DNA of 18,199 nt from an uncultured Oscillospiraceae bacterium (GCA_910578965.1 CAJTSP010000043.1:1-18199), one strand, 5' to 3'. Counted from the stretch's first letter, positions 1 through 6,409 are shown. The notes: a model not told the origin generated them from the sequence alone. Numbers and translations are program-made.

Positions 1-1325
1 GTACGGGGCTAAAAAAGGTTTTTACCCTGCGTACGGTGGAGGACACCCTGCGCATCCGGGAATACATCGACGCCTGCCGCCCTCAATCGGCCGTGCTGGC
101 AGGGGGCGGCTTTATTGGGCTGGAGCTGGCCGAAAACCTGCATCGGCTGGGTATGCAGGTTACCATCGTCCAACGGCCCAGGCAGCTAATGAACCCCTTT
201 GACCCGGACATGGCGGCGTTTATCCATGCGGAGGTGCGCGGGCATGGGATCCGGCTGGCGCTCGGGCATACCGTAGAGGGGTTTGAGGAGCGGGACGGCG
301 GGGTGGATGTGCTGCTCCAGGGCGAGGATGCGCTGCATGCCGATATGGTGGTACTGGCTATTGGGGTTACGCCGGATACCGCCCTGGCAAAGGAGGCCGG
401 GCTGAGGCTTGGCATCAAGGGCAGCATTCTGGTCAACGACCGGATGCAGACCTCCGTACCGGATATTTATGCGGTAGGCGATGCCGTACAGGTAAAGCAT
501 TCGGTTACCGGGCAGGATGCCCTGATCTCGCTGGCCGGCCCCGCCAACAAGCAGGGGCGGATCGCAGCAGACAACATCTGCGGCATCGACAGCCGGTATC
601 CGGGCAGCCAAGGCAGCTCGGTACTCAAGGTGTTTGAAATGACGGCCGCCGTTACCGGCATCAACGAGACCAACGCCCAAAAGGCCGGCCTGGATGTAGA
701 TAAGGTAGTTTTGTCCCCGATGAGCCATGCGGGATACTATCCGGGCGGCCGGCTGATGGCTATGAAGGTTGTGTTTGAAAGGGAAGGCGGGCGCCTGCTG
801 GGGGCACAGATTGTGGGATACGAGGGGGTAGACAAGCGCATTGATGTGCTGGCCGCCGCTATCCATGCCGGGATGAGTGCGGTGCAGCTCAAGGAATTGG
901 ACCTTGCCTATGCGCCTCCGTATTCCTCCGCCAAGGATCCGGTGAATATGGCAGGGTTTATGGCCGAAAACCTTTGCAGGGGCCTGGTAAAGCAATTTCA
1001 CCTTGCCGACCTTCCGGCCCTGCCCCGGGATGGCAGCGTGACCCTGCTGGACGTACGTACCGCGGTCGAGTACGACAAAGGGCACATCGAGGGCTTTGCC
1101 AACATCCCGGTGGACGAACTGCGGCAGCGGCTGGCGGAGATAGAGCCGGGCAAAACGGTGTACGTTGTTTGCCAAAGCGGCCTGCGCAGCTATATCGCCT
1201 GCCGTATTCTGGCCGGGCATGGCTTTGACGCCCGCAATTTCTCCGGCGGGTTCCGGTTTTACGAGACGGTTATCAGGGATCGCCGGCTGCTTAAGGCAGC
1301 CGCCGCCTGCGGTATGGAGCCGTAA
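1..1325 (+). CDS. CoA-disulfide reductase-like flavoenzyme with C-terminal rhodanese domain (5' end missing)
   Basis: The reading frame is open from the first complete codon at position 3, so the gene begins upstream and its N-terminal FAD-binding motif is not in the window. The GTG at 36 is internal, because the residues before it (VFTLRTVEDTL) match the family. Visible parts in order are an NAD(P)H-binding motif GGGFIGLELAENL (about 105-145), the second FAD motif ending in VPDIYAVGDA (about 455-485), the dimerisation domain (about 610-960), and a rhodanese domain from about 1030. The rhodanese active-site loop is CQSGLRS, with its cysteine codon at 1170-1172. Known members (CoADR-RHD, Npsr) reduce CoA disulfide or CoA/sulfur persulfides with NAD(P)H. 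The fusion suggests sulfane-sulfur handling in the cytoplasm. It converges on a Crp/Fnr gene across a shared terminator. Family call is strong; the exact substrate is not shown. Confidence 0.9.
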   Translation, partial: TGLKKVFTLRTVEDTLRIREYIDACRPQSAVLAGGGFIGLELAENLHRLGMQVTIVQRPRQLMNPFDPDMAAFIHAEVRGHGIRLALGHTVEGFEERDGGVDVLLQGEDALHADMVVLAIGVTPDTALAKEAGLRLGIKGSILVNDRMQTSVPDIYAVGDAVQVKHSVTGQDALISLAGPANKQGRIAADNICGIDSRYPGSQGSSVLKVFEMTAAVTGINETNAQKAGLDVDKVVLSPMSHAGYYPGGRLMAMKVVFEREGGRLLGAQIVGYEGVDKRIDVLAAAIHAGMSAVQLKELDLAYAPPYSSAKDPVNMAGFMAENLCRGLVKQFHLADLPALPRDGSVTLLDVRTAVEYDKGHIEGFANIPVDELRQRLAEIEPGKTVYVVCQSGLRSYIACRILAGHGFDARNFSGGFRFYETVIRDRRLLKAAAACGMEP

Positions 1326-1370
1326 AAAGCCTTCCCTCCCGTTTTTTGCCAAAACGGGAGGGAAGGCTTT
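1326..1370. terminator. Bidirectional intrinsic terminator between convergent genes
   Basis: A perfect 20-bp stem (1326-1345 with 1351-1370) closes a 5-nt loop. The stem ends are A-rich on the left and T-rich on the right, so it gives a U-tract on both strands. It starts directly after the flavoenzyme stop codon, and its right end overlaps the stop codon of the minus-strand Crp/Fnr gene, so it serves both genes. Confidence 0.95.
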
Positions 1371-2028
1371 AGGTTTGCTGCAGGGCCCGCAGCCCTGCCT
1401 CGTCGGCCAGTTCCACCGTACCCCGGGCCAGCCGTACCAGCCCCTCGCCCTGGAGATACCGCAGCATCCGGGTAACAACCTCCCGGTGGGTGCCGAGGTG
1501 GTTGGCAATCGTTTCGTGGGTGATGCAAAGCAGGGCTTGGCCCTCGATGGCGGCCTCCTCCAGCAAAAAGGAAGCCACCCGTTTGTCCATACGTTTCCAT
1601 AAGACCTGCTCGATCAGCCATACGACCTCCGAAAAACGCGCGGCCATAATCTCGTTGATATGATTTGCGAGCGGGGCAGACTGTTCCATAACCTGCCGGC
1701 AGGCCTCCGCAGGGACCACCCAGAGGCCGGTGTCTTTTTCGGCCGATACGGTCACGTCAAATTGGATGCCGCGCATAACGCAGGCAGCCGAAAAAAGGCA
1801 GACGTCCCGGCTGAATAAGCGATAGAGGGTGATTTCGCGCCCTTCGGCCGAAAGGATGTAGGCTCTGAGCTGGCCGTGCTCTACCGCCAGCAGGCCGGTG
1901 CAGCCGGTGCTGCCGCTGTGGATAACAGCGCCTTTTTTTACTTGTCGGCGCACAAGGCCGCCCAGCAGCCGGCCCTGCTGTGCGCCGGACAAAGCGCTCC
2001 ACATGGGCAGGCAATCGCAAAATTCCAT
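1369..2028 (-). CDS. Crp/Fnr-family transcriptional regulator
   Basis: Encodes 219 residues, the usual length for this family. The N-terminal two thirds is a cyclic-nucleotide-binding-like beta-roll (pattern GxxGxLRAYILSxEGREITLYRL). The C-terminal third is a winged helix with recognition helix in ITHETIANHLGTHREVVTRM (about residues 165-190). The start is the ATG at 2028-2026, preceded on the minus strand by AAAGGAGG about 7 nt upstream. The frame stays open further upstream through the tRNA gene, but that extension is not protein-like. Two cysteines near the N-terminus (C4, C6) do not form the classic FNR four-cysteine pattern, so iron-sulfur sensing is unproven. Its placement beside the rhodanese-fused flavoenzyme suggests it may control sulfur or redox genes; that is inference. 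Confidence 0.88.
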   Translation of the reverse strand: MEFCDCLPMWSALSGAQQGRLLGGLVRRQVKKGAVIHSGSTGCTGLLAVEHGQLRAYILSAEGREITLYRLFSRDVCLFSAACVMRGIQFDVTVSAEKDTGLWVVPAEACRQVMEQSAPLANHINEIMAARFSEVVWLIEQVLWKRMDKRVASFLLEEAAIEGQALLCITHETIANHLGTHREVVTRMLRYLQGEGLVRLARGTVELADEAGLRALQQT

Positions 2029-2101
2029 CCGTGCCCTCCTTTGCTTTTGTTTCGCGCACCGTCCGGCAGGCCCTCCCTTTGCGGTTTGCCCGGCCAGGGG
2101 G

Positions 2102-2130
2102 TTGACTTCTGCGCGGATATACGGTATAAT
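2102..2130 (+). promoter_or_regulatory. Sigma-70-type promoter of the tRNA-Gly gene
   Basis: TTGACT at 2102-2107 and a perfect TATAAT at 2125-2130 are separated by 17 bp. The tRNA begins 18 bp after the -10 box, as expected for a stable RNA promoter. Confidence 0.9.
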
Positions 2131-2147
2131 AGGCAAGCAATATTGAT

Positions 2148-2223
2148 GCGGGTTTAGCTCACCCGGTAGAGCGTCTGCTTCCCAAGCAGAAGGTAGCGAG
2201 TTCGAGTCTCGTAACCCGCTCCA
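2148..2223 (+). tRNA. tRNA-Gly (anticodon CCC)
   Basis: The cloverleaf closes fully. The 7-bp acceptor stem pairs 2148-2154 with 2213-2219, followed by discriminator T and encoded CCA (2221-2223). The D-stem starts GCTC, the anticodon stem TCTGC/GCAGA encloses loop TTCCCAA giving anticodon CCC, and the T-arm has GTTCGAGTC. U at the discriminator fits glycine tRNAs. It stands alone, with its own promoter and terminator. Confidence 0.95.
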
Positions 2224-2226
2224 CGC

Positions 2227-2258
2227 CGCCGCAAGCGTTTTTTCGCTTGCGGCGTTTT
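2227..2258 (+). terminator. Intrinsic terminator of the tRNA-Gly gene
   Basis: A perfect 11-bp GC-rich stem (2227-2237 with 2244-2254) has a 6-T loop and is followed by TTTT. It begins four bases after the tRNA CCA end. Confidence 0.9.
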
Positions 2259-2278
2259 CGTGCTCTGGCAAAAGCGGC

Positions 2279-2668
2279 TCAGCGCGCTTTTCCGGCTGCT
2301 TTCTGCTCAAACCGTGCGGCGTCCACCACCGCCCGCTGGTGGACGCCCCGGCCGATAAGGCCAGCCTCGTCCCGCGCTTCTACCTTAAAGGTCAGCAGCC
2401 GGCCGTCGGGGCTTACATCCACGAGCTCGGTTTCAAACCACACCCGCATCTCGGCAGGGGTCGCGGCCTCGTGGGTTACCTCAATGCGGGTACCCACGGT
2501 GGTTTGGCCCGGCCCCAGTTGGGGCTGCACACTCTCGGCGGCCGCCTTTTCCAGCCCGGCGATCATCATGGGGGTAGCAAACACCGCCACGCTGCCGCTG
2601 CCCACTGCCCGGGCCAGCAGGCTTTCATTTACCAGCAGCTCGCCGCTGCCCTTGGTTCCAATCTGCAT
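2279..2668 (-). CDS. Hot-dog thioesterase, fluoroacetyl-CoA thioesterase (FlK)-like
   Basis: Encodes 129 residues, the typical single hot-dog domain length. Family-typical stretches are ATPMMIAGLEKAA near residue 30, VGTRIEVTHEAATPAEM in the middle, and the strands LLTFKVEARDEAGLIGRGVHQRAVV near the C-terminus. FlK homologues hydrolyse acyl-CoA thioesters in the cytoplasm; most members outside fluoroacetate producers have no proven substrate. The start at 2668-2666 has AAGGAG about 10 nt upstream on the minus strand; the frame extends further but without family match. It is divergent from the pyrophosphatase gene, and its stop lies close to the tRNA terminator, so its transcript probably runs antisense to the tRNA unless stopped. 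Family call is firm, substrate unknown. Confidence 0.82.
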   Translation of the reverse strand: MQIGTKGSGELLVNESLLARAVGSGSVAVFATPMMIAGLEKAAAESVQPQLGPGQTTVGTRIEVTHEAATPAEMRVWFETELVDVSPDGRLLTFKVEARDEAGLIGRGVHQRAVVDAARFEQKAAGKAR

Positions 2669-2774
2669 ACCGCTTAAACTCCTTTTTTGCCGGGGGGTCT
2701 GCCGCCTGGCGGAAGGCCCCCTGTGCCCCTTTTTTGCCCACGCGGCGCAAAGGCCGCACGGTTGGTACAGCACC

Positions 2775-2804
2775 AGCATAGCGCGGAAGCGGCAGGTTTG
2801 TCAA
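2775..2804 (-). promoter_or_regulatory. Probable promoter of the thioesterase gene
   Basis: On the minus strand a perfect TTGACA (2804-2799) and TATGCT (2780-2775) are separated by 18 bp. The leader between promoter and start codon is about 100 nt and contains a GC-rich inverted repeat around 2693-2722, with no riboswitch consensus that I recognise. Confidence 0.6.
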
Positions 2805-2864
2805 CCGCCCTGTCTGGCGCGCGGAAAAAACCTGCGCAAAACCCTGCGGCCTGCCCTTTGGCAC

Positions 2865-2893
2865 TGTGCAAGCCGGGGCAGGTGTGCTATAAT
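2865..2893 (+). promoter_or_regulatory. Probable extended -10 promoter of ppa
   Basis: A perfect TATAAT (2888-2893) is preceded by the extended -10 element TGC. A weak -35 TGTGCA (2865-2870) lies 17 bp upstream. It faces away from the thioesterase promoter. Confidence 0.7.
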
Positions 2894-3006
2894 AACGGCT
2901 GGAAGGTGGCGGCCCGCTCTGCGCAGGGGACGAGCCGCATGGGCCCGCCGCTGCCGGGCATATCCTGCGGCGGCCCCTGCGCAAACGATGAGAAGGGAAG
3001 TGCATT

Positions 3007-3540
3007 TTGTTGGCGAACGTTTGGCATGATATGAACCCTGCCCGCATTACCCCGGATGATTTTATTGCGGTGATCGAGATCGAAAAGGGCTCCAAAAAAA
3101 AGTACGAGCTGGACAAGGAAAGCGGCTATATCATCCTGGACCGTATCCTGCATACCTCCACCCACTACCCGGCCAACTATGGGCTGATCCCCCGCACCCT
3201 TTCGGACGACGGCGACCCGCTGGACGTGCTGGTGGTTTGCAGTGAGACCATCGAGCCCATGAGCCTTGTGCGCTGTTATCCCATTGGGGCCTTTACCATG
3301 CTGGACAGCGGCAAGATGGACGAAAAGATCATTGCCATCCCGTTTAGCGACCCCAACTACAATACCTACAAGGATATTGCCGAGCTGCCGCCCCATATTT
3401 TTGCTGAAATGCGGCACTTTTTCCAGGTGTATAAAAGCCTGGAGGGCAAGGAGACGGTGGTCAACGAGGAACAGGACGCCGCCGCCGCCCGCGAGATCAT
3501 CCAACGCTGCCGGGACGCCTATATCAAAAAATACTGCTGA
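3007..3540 (+). CDS. ppa: Inorganic pyrophosphatase (family I, soluble)
   Basis: Hydrolyses pyrophosphate to phosphate in the cytoplasm, pulling biosynthetic polymerisation reactions forward. The 177-residue length fits bacterial family I enzymes. The metal-binding signature DGDPLDVLV is present (about residues 70-78), along with upstream KKKYELDKESG, the YPANYGLIP strand, and a downstream Asp-rich loop (SGKMDEKIIAIP). The start is ambiguous: TTG at 3007 or TTG at 3010, with an AAGGGA ribosome binding site at 2993-2998 favouring 3007. An internal ATG at 3031 would cut off the conserved WHD start. It has its own promoter and no obvious operon partner. It is followed by more than 500 bases without a gene. 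Confidence 0.95.
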   Translation: MLANVWHDMNPARITPDDFIAVIEIEKGSKKKYELDKESGYIILDRILHTSTHYPANYGLIPRTLSDDGDPLDVLVVCSETIEPMSLVRCYPIGAFTMLDSGKMDEKIIAIPFSDPNYNTYKDIAELPPHIFAEMRHFFQVYKSLEGKETVVNEEQDAAAAREIIQRCRDAYIKKYC

Positions 3541-3795
3541 GAAGGGATTGATGGGCCCTTTAGGCTTCCCGCGCCAGCGGACAGGAGGCGTTTTGCCGCA
3601 CAGGGCTGCCCTGCTTAGGGCCTTGGGCGTTCTGCCTGCCCCGCATACGGTGTTTTTGCTTTCCGGCCTGCCGTTTGCCACGCCCGGCAGGGCCGATGCC
3701 AGGGCAGGGGCTCGGGCAAAAGGGCCCCGCAGTTAAAACGGTACAAAAATAAAATTGTGCAAAGCGCCAAAAATCTGCCAAAAGCAAAAAGAGCC

Positions 3796-3824
3796 TTGCA
3801 CCCGTGGCATCCTCTTGGTATAAT
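3796..3824 (+). promoter_or_regulatory. Promoter of the uracil permease transcript
   Basis: TTGCAC (3796-3801) and a perfect TATAAT (3819-3824) are separated by 17 bp. Transcription would start near 3831, leaving about 260 nt of leader before the permease start codon. Confidence 0.8.
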
Positions 3825-3830
3825 GTCCAA

Positions 3831-4000
3831 AGACTCAAGGCCAAAGGGGGATGGACAGATGACCGGAATGCTGCCGAACAGGGCAACAATCAAGCACACC
3901 GGTCGTTTTGCTTTTTCTTTTTTGATTTTGACAGAAGCTTTGGTGGCATCGCCGTTTTAACGGCGGTGCCTCTTTTTTTGCCCTGCGGGGCAAAAAAGGC
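3831..4000 (+). promoter_or_regulatory. Candidate cis-acting leader RNA with attenuator upstream of uraA
   Basis: Several helices can form. GACCGG (3861-3866) pairs with CCGGTC (3899-3904), enclosing TGCC/GGCA (3872-3875 with 3882-3885). CCAAAG (3841-3846) pairs with CTTTGG (3938-3943) immediately before a terminator hairpin. A second hairpin (3974-3983 with 3988-3997) follows the terminator and uses its T-tract, so the two could exclude each other. Placement before a pyrimidine transporter suggests control by a pyrimidine signal. I do not see the PyrR-binding loop consensus or a purine riboswitch core, so the sensor is unidentified. Confidence 0.5.
3945..3978 (+). terminator. Intrinsic terminator inside the uraA leader
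   Basis: A 10-bp GC-rich stem with one T-G wobble (3945-3954 with 3961-3970) is followed by TCTTTTTTT. It lies upstream of the start codon and downstream of the promoter, the arrangement of a transcription attenuator. Confidence 0.8.
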
Positions 4001-4091
4001 CGGCCTCAAAACAGGAATCCCAGGGCCTTTCCCCCCTCCCGGCAGGCCGCCGAGAGGGAGGCCCCTTCAAACAGTAAGGAGGAATCAAACG

Positions 4092-5426
4092 ATGTCTGCT
4101 GTACCTAATGTTTCCGAGGGCATCTATGACGCCCGCCAGCTTGGCGCCGCAAAAACGGTGGTGCTGGGCATCCAGCACACCTTTGCCATGTTTGGCGCAA
4201 CCGTGCTGGTGCCGCTTATCACCGGCCTCAGCGTGCCTACGACCCTGCTTTGCGCAGGCCTTGGCACTTTGCTGTTCCATCTTATCACCAAGGGCAAGGT
4301 GCCGGCCTTTCTCGGTTCTTCCTTTGCATTTTTGGGCGGCTTTGCCATTGTGGCGCCCAAACTGGCGGATGCAAACGGCGAGCTCACGGTGCCAAACGCC
4401 GAGATGCTGCCTTACGCCTGCGGCGGCGTGGTGTTCGCCGGCTTGCTTTATTTGCTTATGAGCGGGCTGATTACTATATTTGGGGTTGGCAAAATCATGC
4501 GGCTGTTCCCGCCGGTGGTTACCGGGCCAATCATCATCGCCATCGGGCTCATCCTCGCCCCTTCGGCCATATCCAACTGCCAGACCAATTGGCTGCTTGC
4601 CATTGTGGCGCTTGGCACCGTGGTCATCTGCAACATCTGGGGCAAGGGGATGGTCAAGATACTGCCCATCCTGCTGGGTGTTGTGGTGTCCTACCTGGTG
4701 GCGCTCGTCACAGGTGCGGTGGATTTTGCCGCCATCAACGAGGCCAAATGGTTTGGGCTGCCAGTTTCGGGCGCGGCTATGGCCAAGTTTGACCTCTCGG
4801 CCATCCTTACCATCATGCCCATTGCGCTGGCTACCATGATGGAGCACATCGGGGACATTGCGGCCATCAGCGCCACAACCGGCAAAAACTACATCCGGGA
4901 GCCCGGCCTGCACCGTACCCTGCTGGGCGACGGCCTTGCCACCAGCCTCGCGGGCTTTTTGGGCGGCCCGGCCAATACCACCTATGGCGAAAATACCGGC
5001 GTGCTGGCCCTCACCAAGATCTACGATCCCATCGTTATGCGTATCGCGGCCTGTTTTGCCATCCTGCTCAGCTTTTGCCCCAAGTTCGGCGCGGCGGTTA
5101 ATACGGTGCCTGCGGGCATTGTGGGCGGGGTGTCGTTTATCCTCTACGGTATGATCTCGGCCATCGGGGTACGCAATGTAGTGGAAAACCAGGTTGATTT
5201 TACCAACAGCCGCAACCTTATTATTGCGGCGGTTATCCTGGTGAGCGCGCTGGGCTTTAACAGCATCGGCGGCATCTCGTTTGCGGTGGGATCTGCCACC
5301 GTCAGCCTGTCCGGCCTTGCGGTGGCTGCCATCCTGGGTATCCTGCTCAATGCAGTGCTGCCCGGCAACGACTATTCTTTTGACAGCACCGAAAAGGGCG
5401 AGCAGGGCCTCAACCTGCAGGTCTAA
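4092..5426 (+). CDS. uraA: Uracil permease, NCS2 (nucleobase:cation symporter-2) family
   Basis: A membrane transporter importing uracil with protons. The 444 residues and repeated hydrophobic segments fit the 14-helix UraA fold. The N-terminus matches UraA (QHTFAMFGATVLVPLITGL, then GTLLFHLITKGKVPAFLGSS). The two glutamates that bind uracil in E. coli UraA (E241, E290) correspond to E251 in MEHIGD and E300 in TYGENTGV, with the same spacing. The start ATG at 4092 has AAGGAGG 9 nt upstream; an open frame upstream reads through the leader and terminator and is not coding. It is a single-gene transcript with an attenuator-like leader and a hairpin after the stop. Uracil is favoured over xanthine by these motifs. 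Confidence 0.92.
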   Translation: MSAVPNVSEGIYDARQLGAAKTVVLGIQHTFAMFGATVLVPLITGLSVPTTLLCAGLGTLLFHLITKGKVPAFLGSSFAFLGGFAIVAPKLADANGELTVPNAEMLPYACGGVVFAGLLYLLMSGLITIFGVGKIMRLFPPVVTGPIIIAIGLILAPSAISNCQTNWLLAIVALGTVVICNIWGKGMVKILPILLGVVVSYLVALVTGAVDFAAINEAKWFGLPVSGAAMAKFDLSAILTIMPIALATMMEHIGDIAAISATTGKNYIREPGLHRTLLGDGLATSLAGFLGGPANTTYGENTGVLALTKIYDPIVMRIAACFAILLSFCPKFGAAVNTVPAGIVGGVSFILYGMISAIGVRNVVENQVDFTNSRNLIIAAVILVSALGFNSIGGISFAVGSATVSLSGLAVAAILGILLNAVLPGNDYSFDSTEKGEQGLNLQV

Positions 5427-5465
5427 GAGATTCCTTGCATCTGTAAACAAGCAAACAGAACACAA

Positions 5466-5495
5466 GCCCCGGCCGCATCCCCCAGCGGCCGGGGC
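5466..5495 (+). terminator. Hairpin downstream of uraA
   Basis: A perfect 11-bp GC-rich stem (5466-5476 with 5485-5495) has an 8-nt loop. No T-tract follows, so termination here is uncertain; it may instead protect the 3' end. Confidence 0.5.
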
Positions 5496-5545
5496 AACAA
5501 TTTGTTCATCCCAAAACGACACGGCTGCGGCGCGTTGCACGGGAT

Positions 5546-5576
5546 GAAAAGGGAGCGGGGCTCCCTTTTCGTTTTT
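5546..5576 (+). terminator. Intrinsic terminator between uraA and the HxlR gene
   Basis: A perfect 11-bp stem (5546-5556 with 5560-5570) has a 3-nt loop and is followed by GTTTTT. The left side begins with an A-run, so it could also stop the minus-strand HxlR transcript. Confidence 0.85.
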
Positions 5577-5605
5577 CATCCGGCACGCAGCCAAGGCCGG
5601 CTACA

Positions 5606-5956
5606 TCAGCCGCCGGGCCGAGTGCCGGGCCGGGTTGCGTTTTTTTGGTAATTCAGCCCCCATTCCTCCATTGCCTTCATAAGGGGGCGCAGGGTGTCTC
5701 CCAATTCGTTCAAGGCGTACTCCACCCGGGGCGGCACCTCGGCGTAAACGGTACGGTCGATAATGCCGTCAGCTTCCATAGACCGCAGGCTGTCGGTAAG
5801 TACCTTTTGGCTGATCCCCGCGAGGTCCTTCCGCAGCTCATTAAACCGCCAAGGGCGCTGCAGCAGGTTGCGCAGGATCAGCAACTTCCATTTGCTGCCG
5901 ATTACCTGTACGGTGGTGGCTACGGGGCAGGCGGGCATCTCTTCTTTTGTGAGCAT
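5606..5956 (-). CDS. HxlR-family winged-helix transcriptional regulator
   Basis: Encodes 116 residues, a normal size for a one-domain HxlR protein. Features are the N-terminal CP motif (C10-P11), the segment VIGSKWKLLILRNLLQRPWRF, recognition region ISQKVLTDSLRSMEADGII, and the wing VYAEVPPRVEYALNELG. In YodB, HypR and related members the cysteine at this position senses quinones, hypochlorite or other electrophiles through thiol chemistry, and nitroreductase genes are common targets. The start at 5956-5954 has GGAGG about 10 nt upstream; an earlier ATG in frame lies in the promoter. It is divergent from the radical SAM/nitroreductase operon, so it is the likely local regulator; that role is inferred. 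Confidence 0.9.
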   Translation of the reverse strand: MLTKEEMPACPVATTVQVIGSKWKLLILRNLLQRPWRFNELRKDLAGISQKVLTDSLRSMEADGIIDRTVYAEVPPRVEYALNELGDTLRPLMKAMEEWGLNYQKNATRPGTRPGG

Positions 5957-5987
5957 TGTAGAGGGTCCTCCAACACATTCAAAATAA

Positions 5988-6013
5988 TATACTGCATTTG
6001 AATTATACTGCAT
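5988..6013. repeat. Direct repeat TATACTGCAT, candidate HxlR operator
   Basis: The exact 10-mer TATACTGCAT occurs at 5988-5997 and 6004-6013, a 16-bp period. The second copy overlaps the -10 box of the HxlR promoter. The position suggests autoregulation; binding is not shown. Confidence 0.55.
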
Positions 6014-6030
6014 AGCCGATCTGTAGGCAA
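6002..6030 (-). promoter_or_regulatory. Probable promoter of the HxlR gene
   Basis: On the minus strand TTGCCT (6030-6025) and a perfect TATAAT (6007-6002) are separated by 17 bp. Transcription would start about 35 bp upstream of the start codon. Confidence 0.7.
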
Positions 6031-6061
6031 TGGGTTACAAAAAAGGGACCAGGTCATAAAA

Positions 6062-6101
6062 AAGTGCGTACTTGTTTTTGGGGCAAAGGCGCCGTTACAA
6101 T
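6062..6101 (+). promoter_or_regulatory. Candidate promoter and operator of the cysteine-repeat peptide operon
   Basis: TTGTTT (6072-6077) and TACAAT (6096-6101) are separated by 18 bp. The inverted repeat AAGT-GCGT-ACTT (6062-6073) overlaps the -35 box and is flanked by A- and T-runs. Such a palindrome is compatible with an HxlR-type operator. The peptide start codon lies 54 bp after the -10 box. Confidence 0.5.
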
Positions 6102-6155
6102 GAAAATGCAGCCTGAGATACAGGCAAAGCAAATCAACATGGGAGGTATAAAACC

Positions 6156-6317
6156 ATGGCGCTTTCTGATCTGTCCGGCTGGGCTGGTTCTGCCTGTGGG
6201 GCATCCGGCAAGCCGGAAGAAAAGCCCGCCGCCTGCGGTTCTGCCTGCGGGGCATCCGGCGAGCCGGAAGAAAAGCCCGCCGCCTGCGGCTCTGCCTGCG
6301 GGGCATCCGGCAAATAA
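6156..6317 (+). CDS. ACGX-repeat RiPP precursor peptide (53 residues)
   Basis: A small gene with GGGAGG (6141-6146) 9 nt before ATG. After a short head (MALSDLSGWA) the peptide is a tandem repeat of a 17-residue unit: residues 11-27, 28-44, and a partial unit 45-53. Each unit reads GSACGASG, then K or E, then PEEKPAAC. Five tetrapeptides ACGX occur, with cysteines at 14, 27, 31, 44 and 48. It sits directly upstream of a radical SAM/SPASM enzyme, the usual arrangement of RiPP precursor and maturase. I recall TIGRFAMs family names for an ACGX-repeat peptide and a 'radical SAM/SPASM domain protein, ACGX system'; this locus fits, but I cannot check. The leader is unusually short with no double-glycine site. 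The mature structure and function are unknown. Confidence 0.85.
   Translation: MALSDLSGWAGSACGASGKPEEKPAACGSACGASGEPEEKPAACGSACGASGK
6186..6314 (+). repeat. 51-bp tandem repeat encoding the core of the precursor
   Basis: Copies at 6186-6236 and 6237-6287 differ at only 2 of 51 positions, and a 27-bp partial copy follows (6288-6314). The near identity, including synonymous positions, points to recent duplication or gene conversion. The repeat is in frame and ends at the stop codon. Confidence 0.95.
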
Positions 6318-6326
6318 CCCTGCGCT

Positions 6327-6363
6327 GCCCCCGGCAGGGCCGTCCCTTGCCGGGGGCCTTTTT
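6327..6363 (+). terminator. Terminator-like hairpin between precursor and maturase genes
   Basis: A 10-bp GC-rich stem (6327-6336 with 6348-6357), extendable past a bulge by AGGG/CCCT, is followed by CCTTTTT. It lies 10 bp after the precursor stop. No new promoter is obvious before the radical SAM gene, so it probably allows partial read-through and sets a high peptide-to-enzyme ratio. Confidence 0.75.
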
Positions 6364-6409
6364 ATGAATCGGCGCGTGCCGCTTTTTACAGCAAAGAGGA
6401 TTGAATGCG

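Larger units (their letters stand above)
3541..4091 (+). other. Non-coding interval: ppa 3' region and uraA leader
   Basis: No convincing gene is seen in these 551 bases; frames that stay open here do not look like protein. The first 250 bases are GC-rich with short inverted repeats around 3680-3725 but no clear T-tract. The second half is the uraA promoter and leader, annotated separately. AAGGAGG at 4076-4082 is the permease ribosome binding site. Confidence 0.7.

Noticed and set aside
2029..2310. Upstream extension of the Crp/Fnr gene
   Set aside because: The extension would run through the tRNA and its promoter; the ATG at 2028 has a strong ribosome binding site and the normal family length.
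3831..3945. Purine riboswitch, PyrR site or ykkC-type element before uraA
   Set aside because: None of the conserved core sequences of these elements that I know is present; left as an unidentified leader.
3957..5594. 545-codon minus-strand open frame opposite uraA
   Set aside because: It is a GC-driven shadow of the permease gene; the translation is His/Gln/Arg/Gly-rich with no domain, and it crosses two terminators.
6186..6314. CRISPR or VNTR-like array
   Set aside because: The repeats are directly joined without spacers, in frame, and encode a peptide next to its likely maturase.
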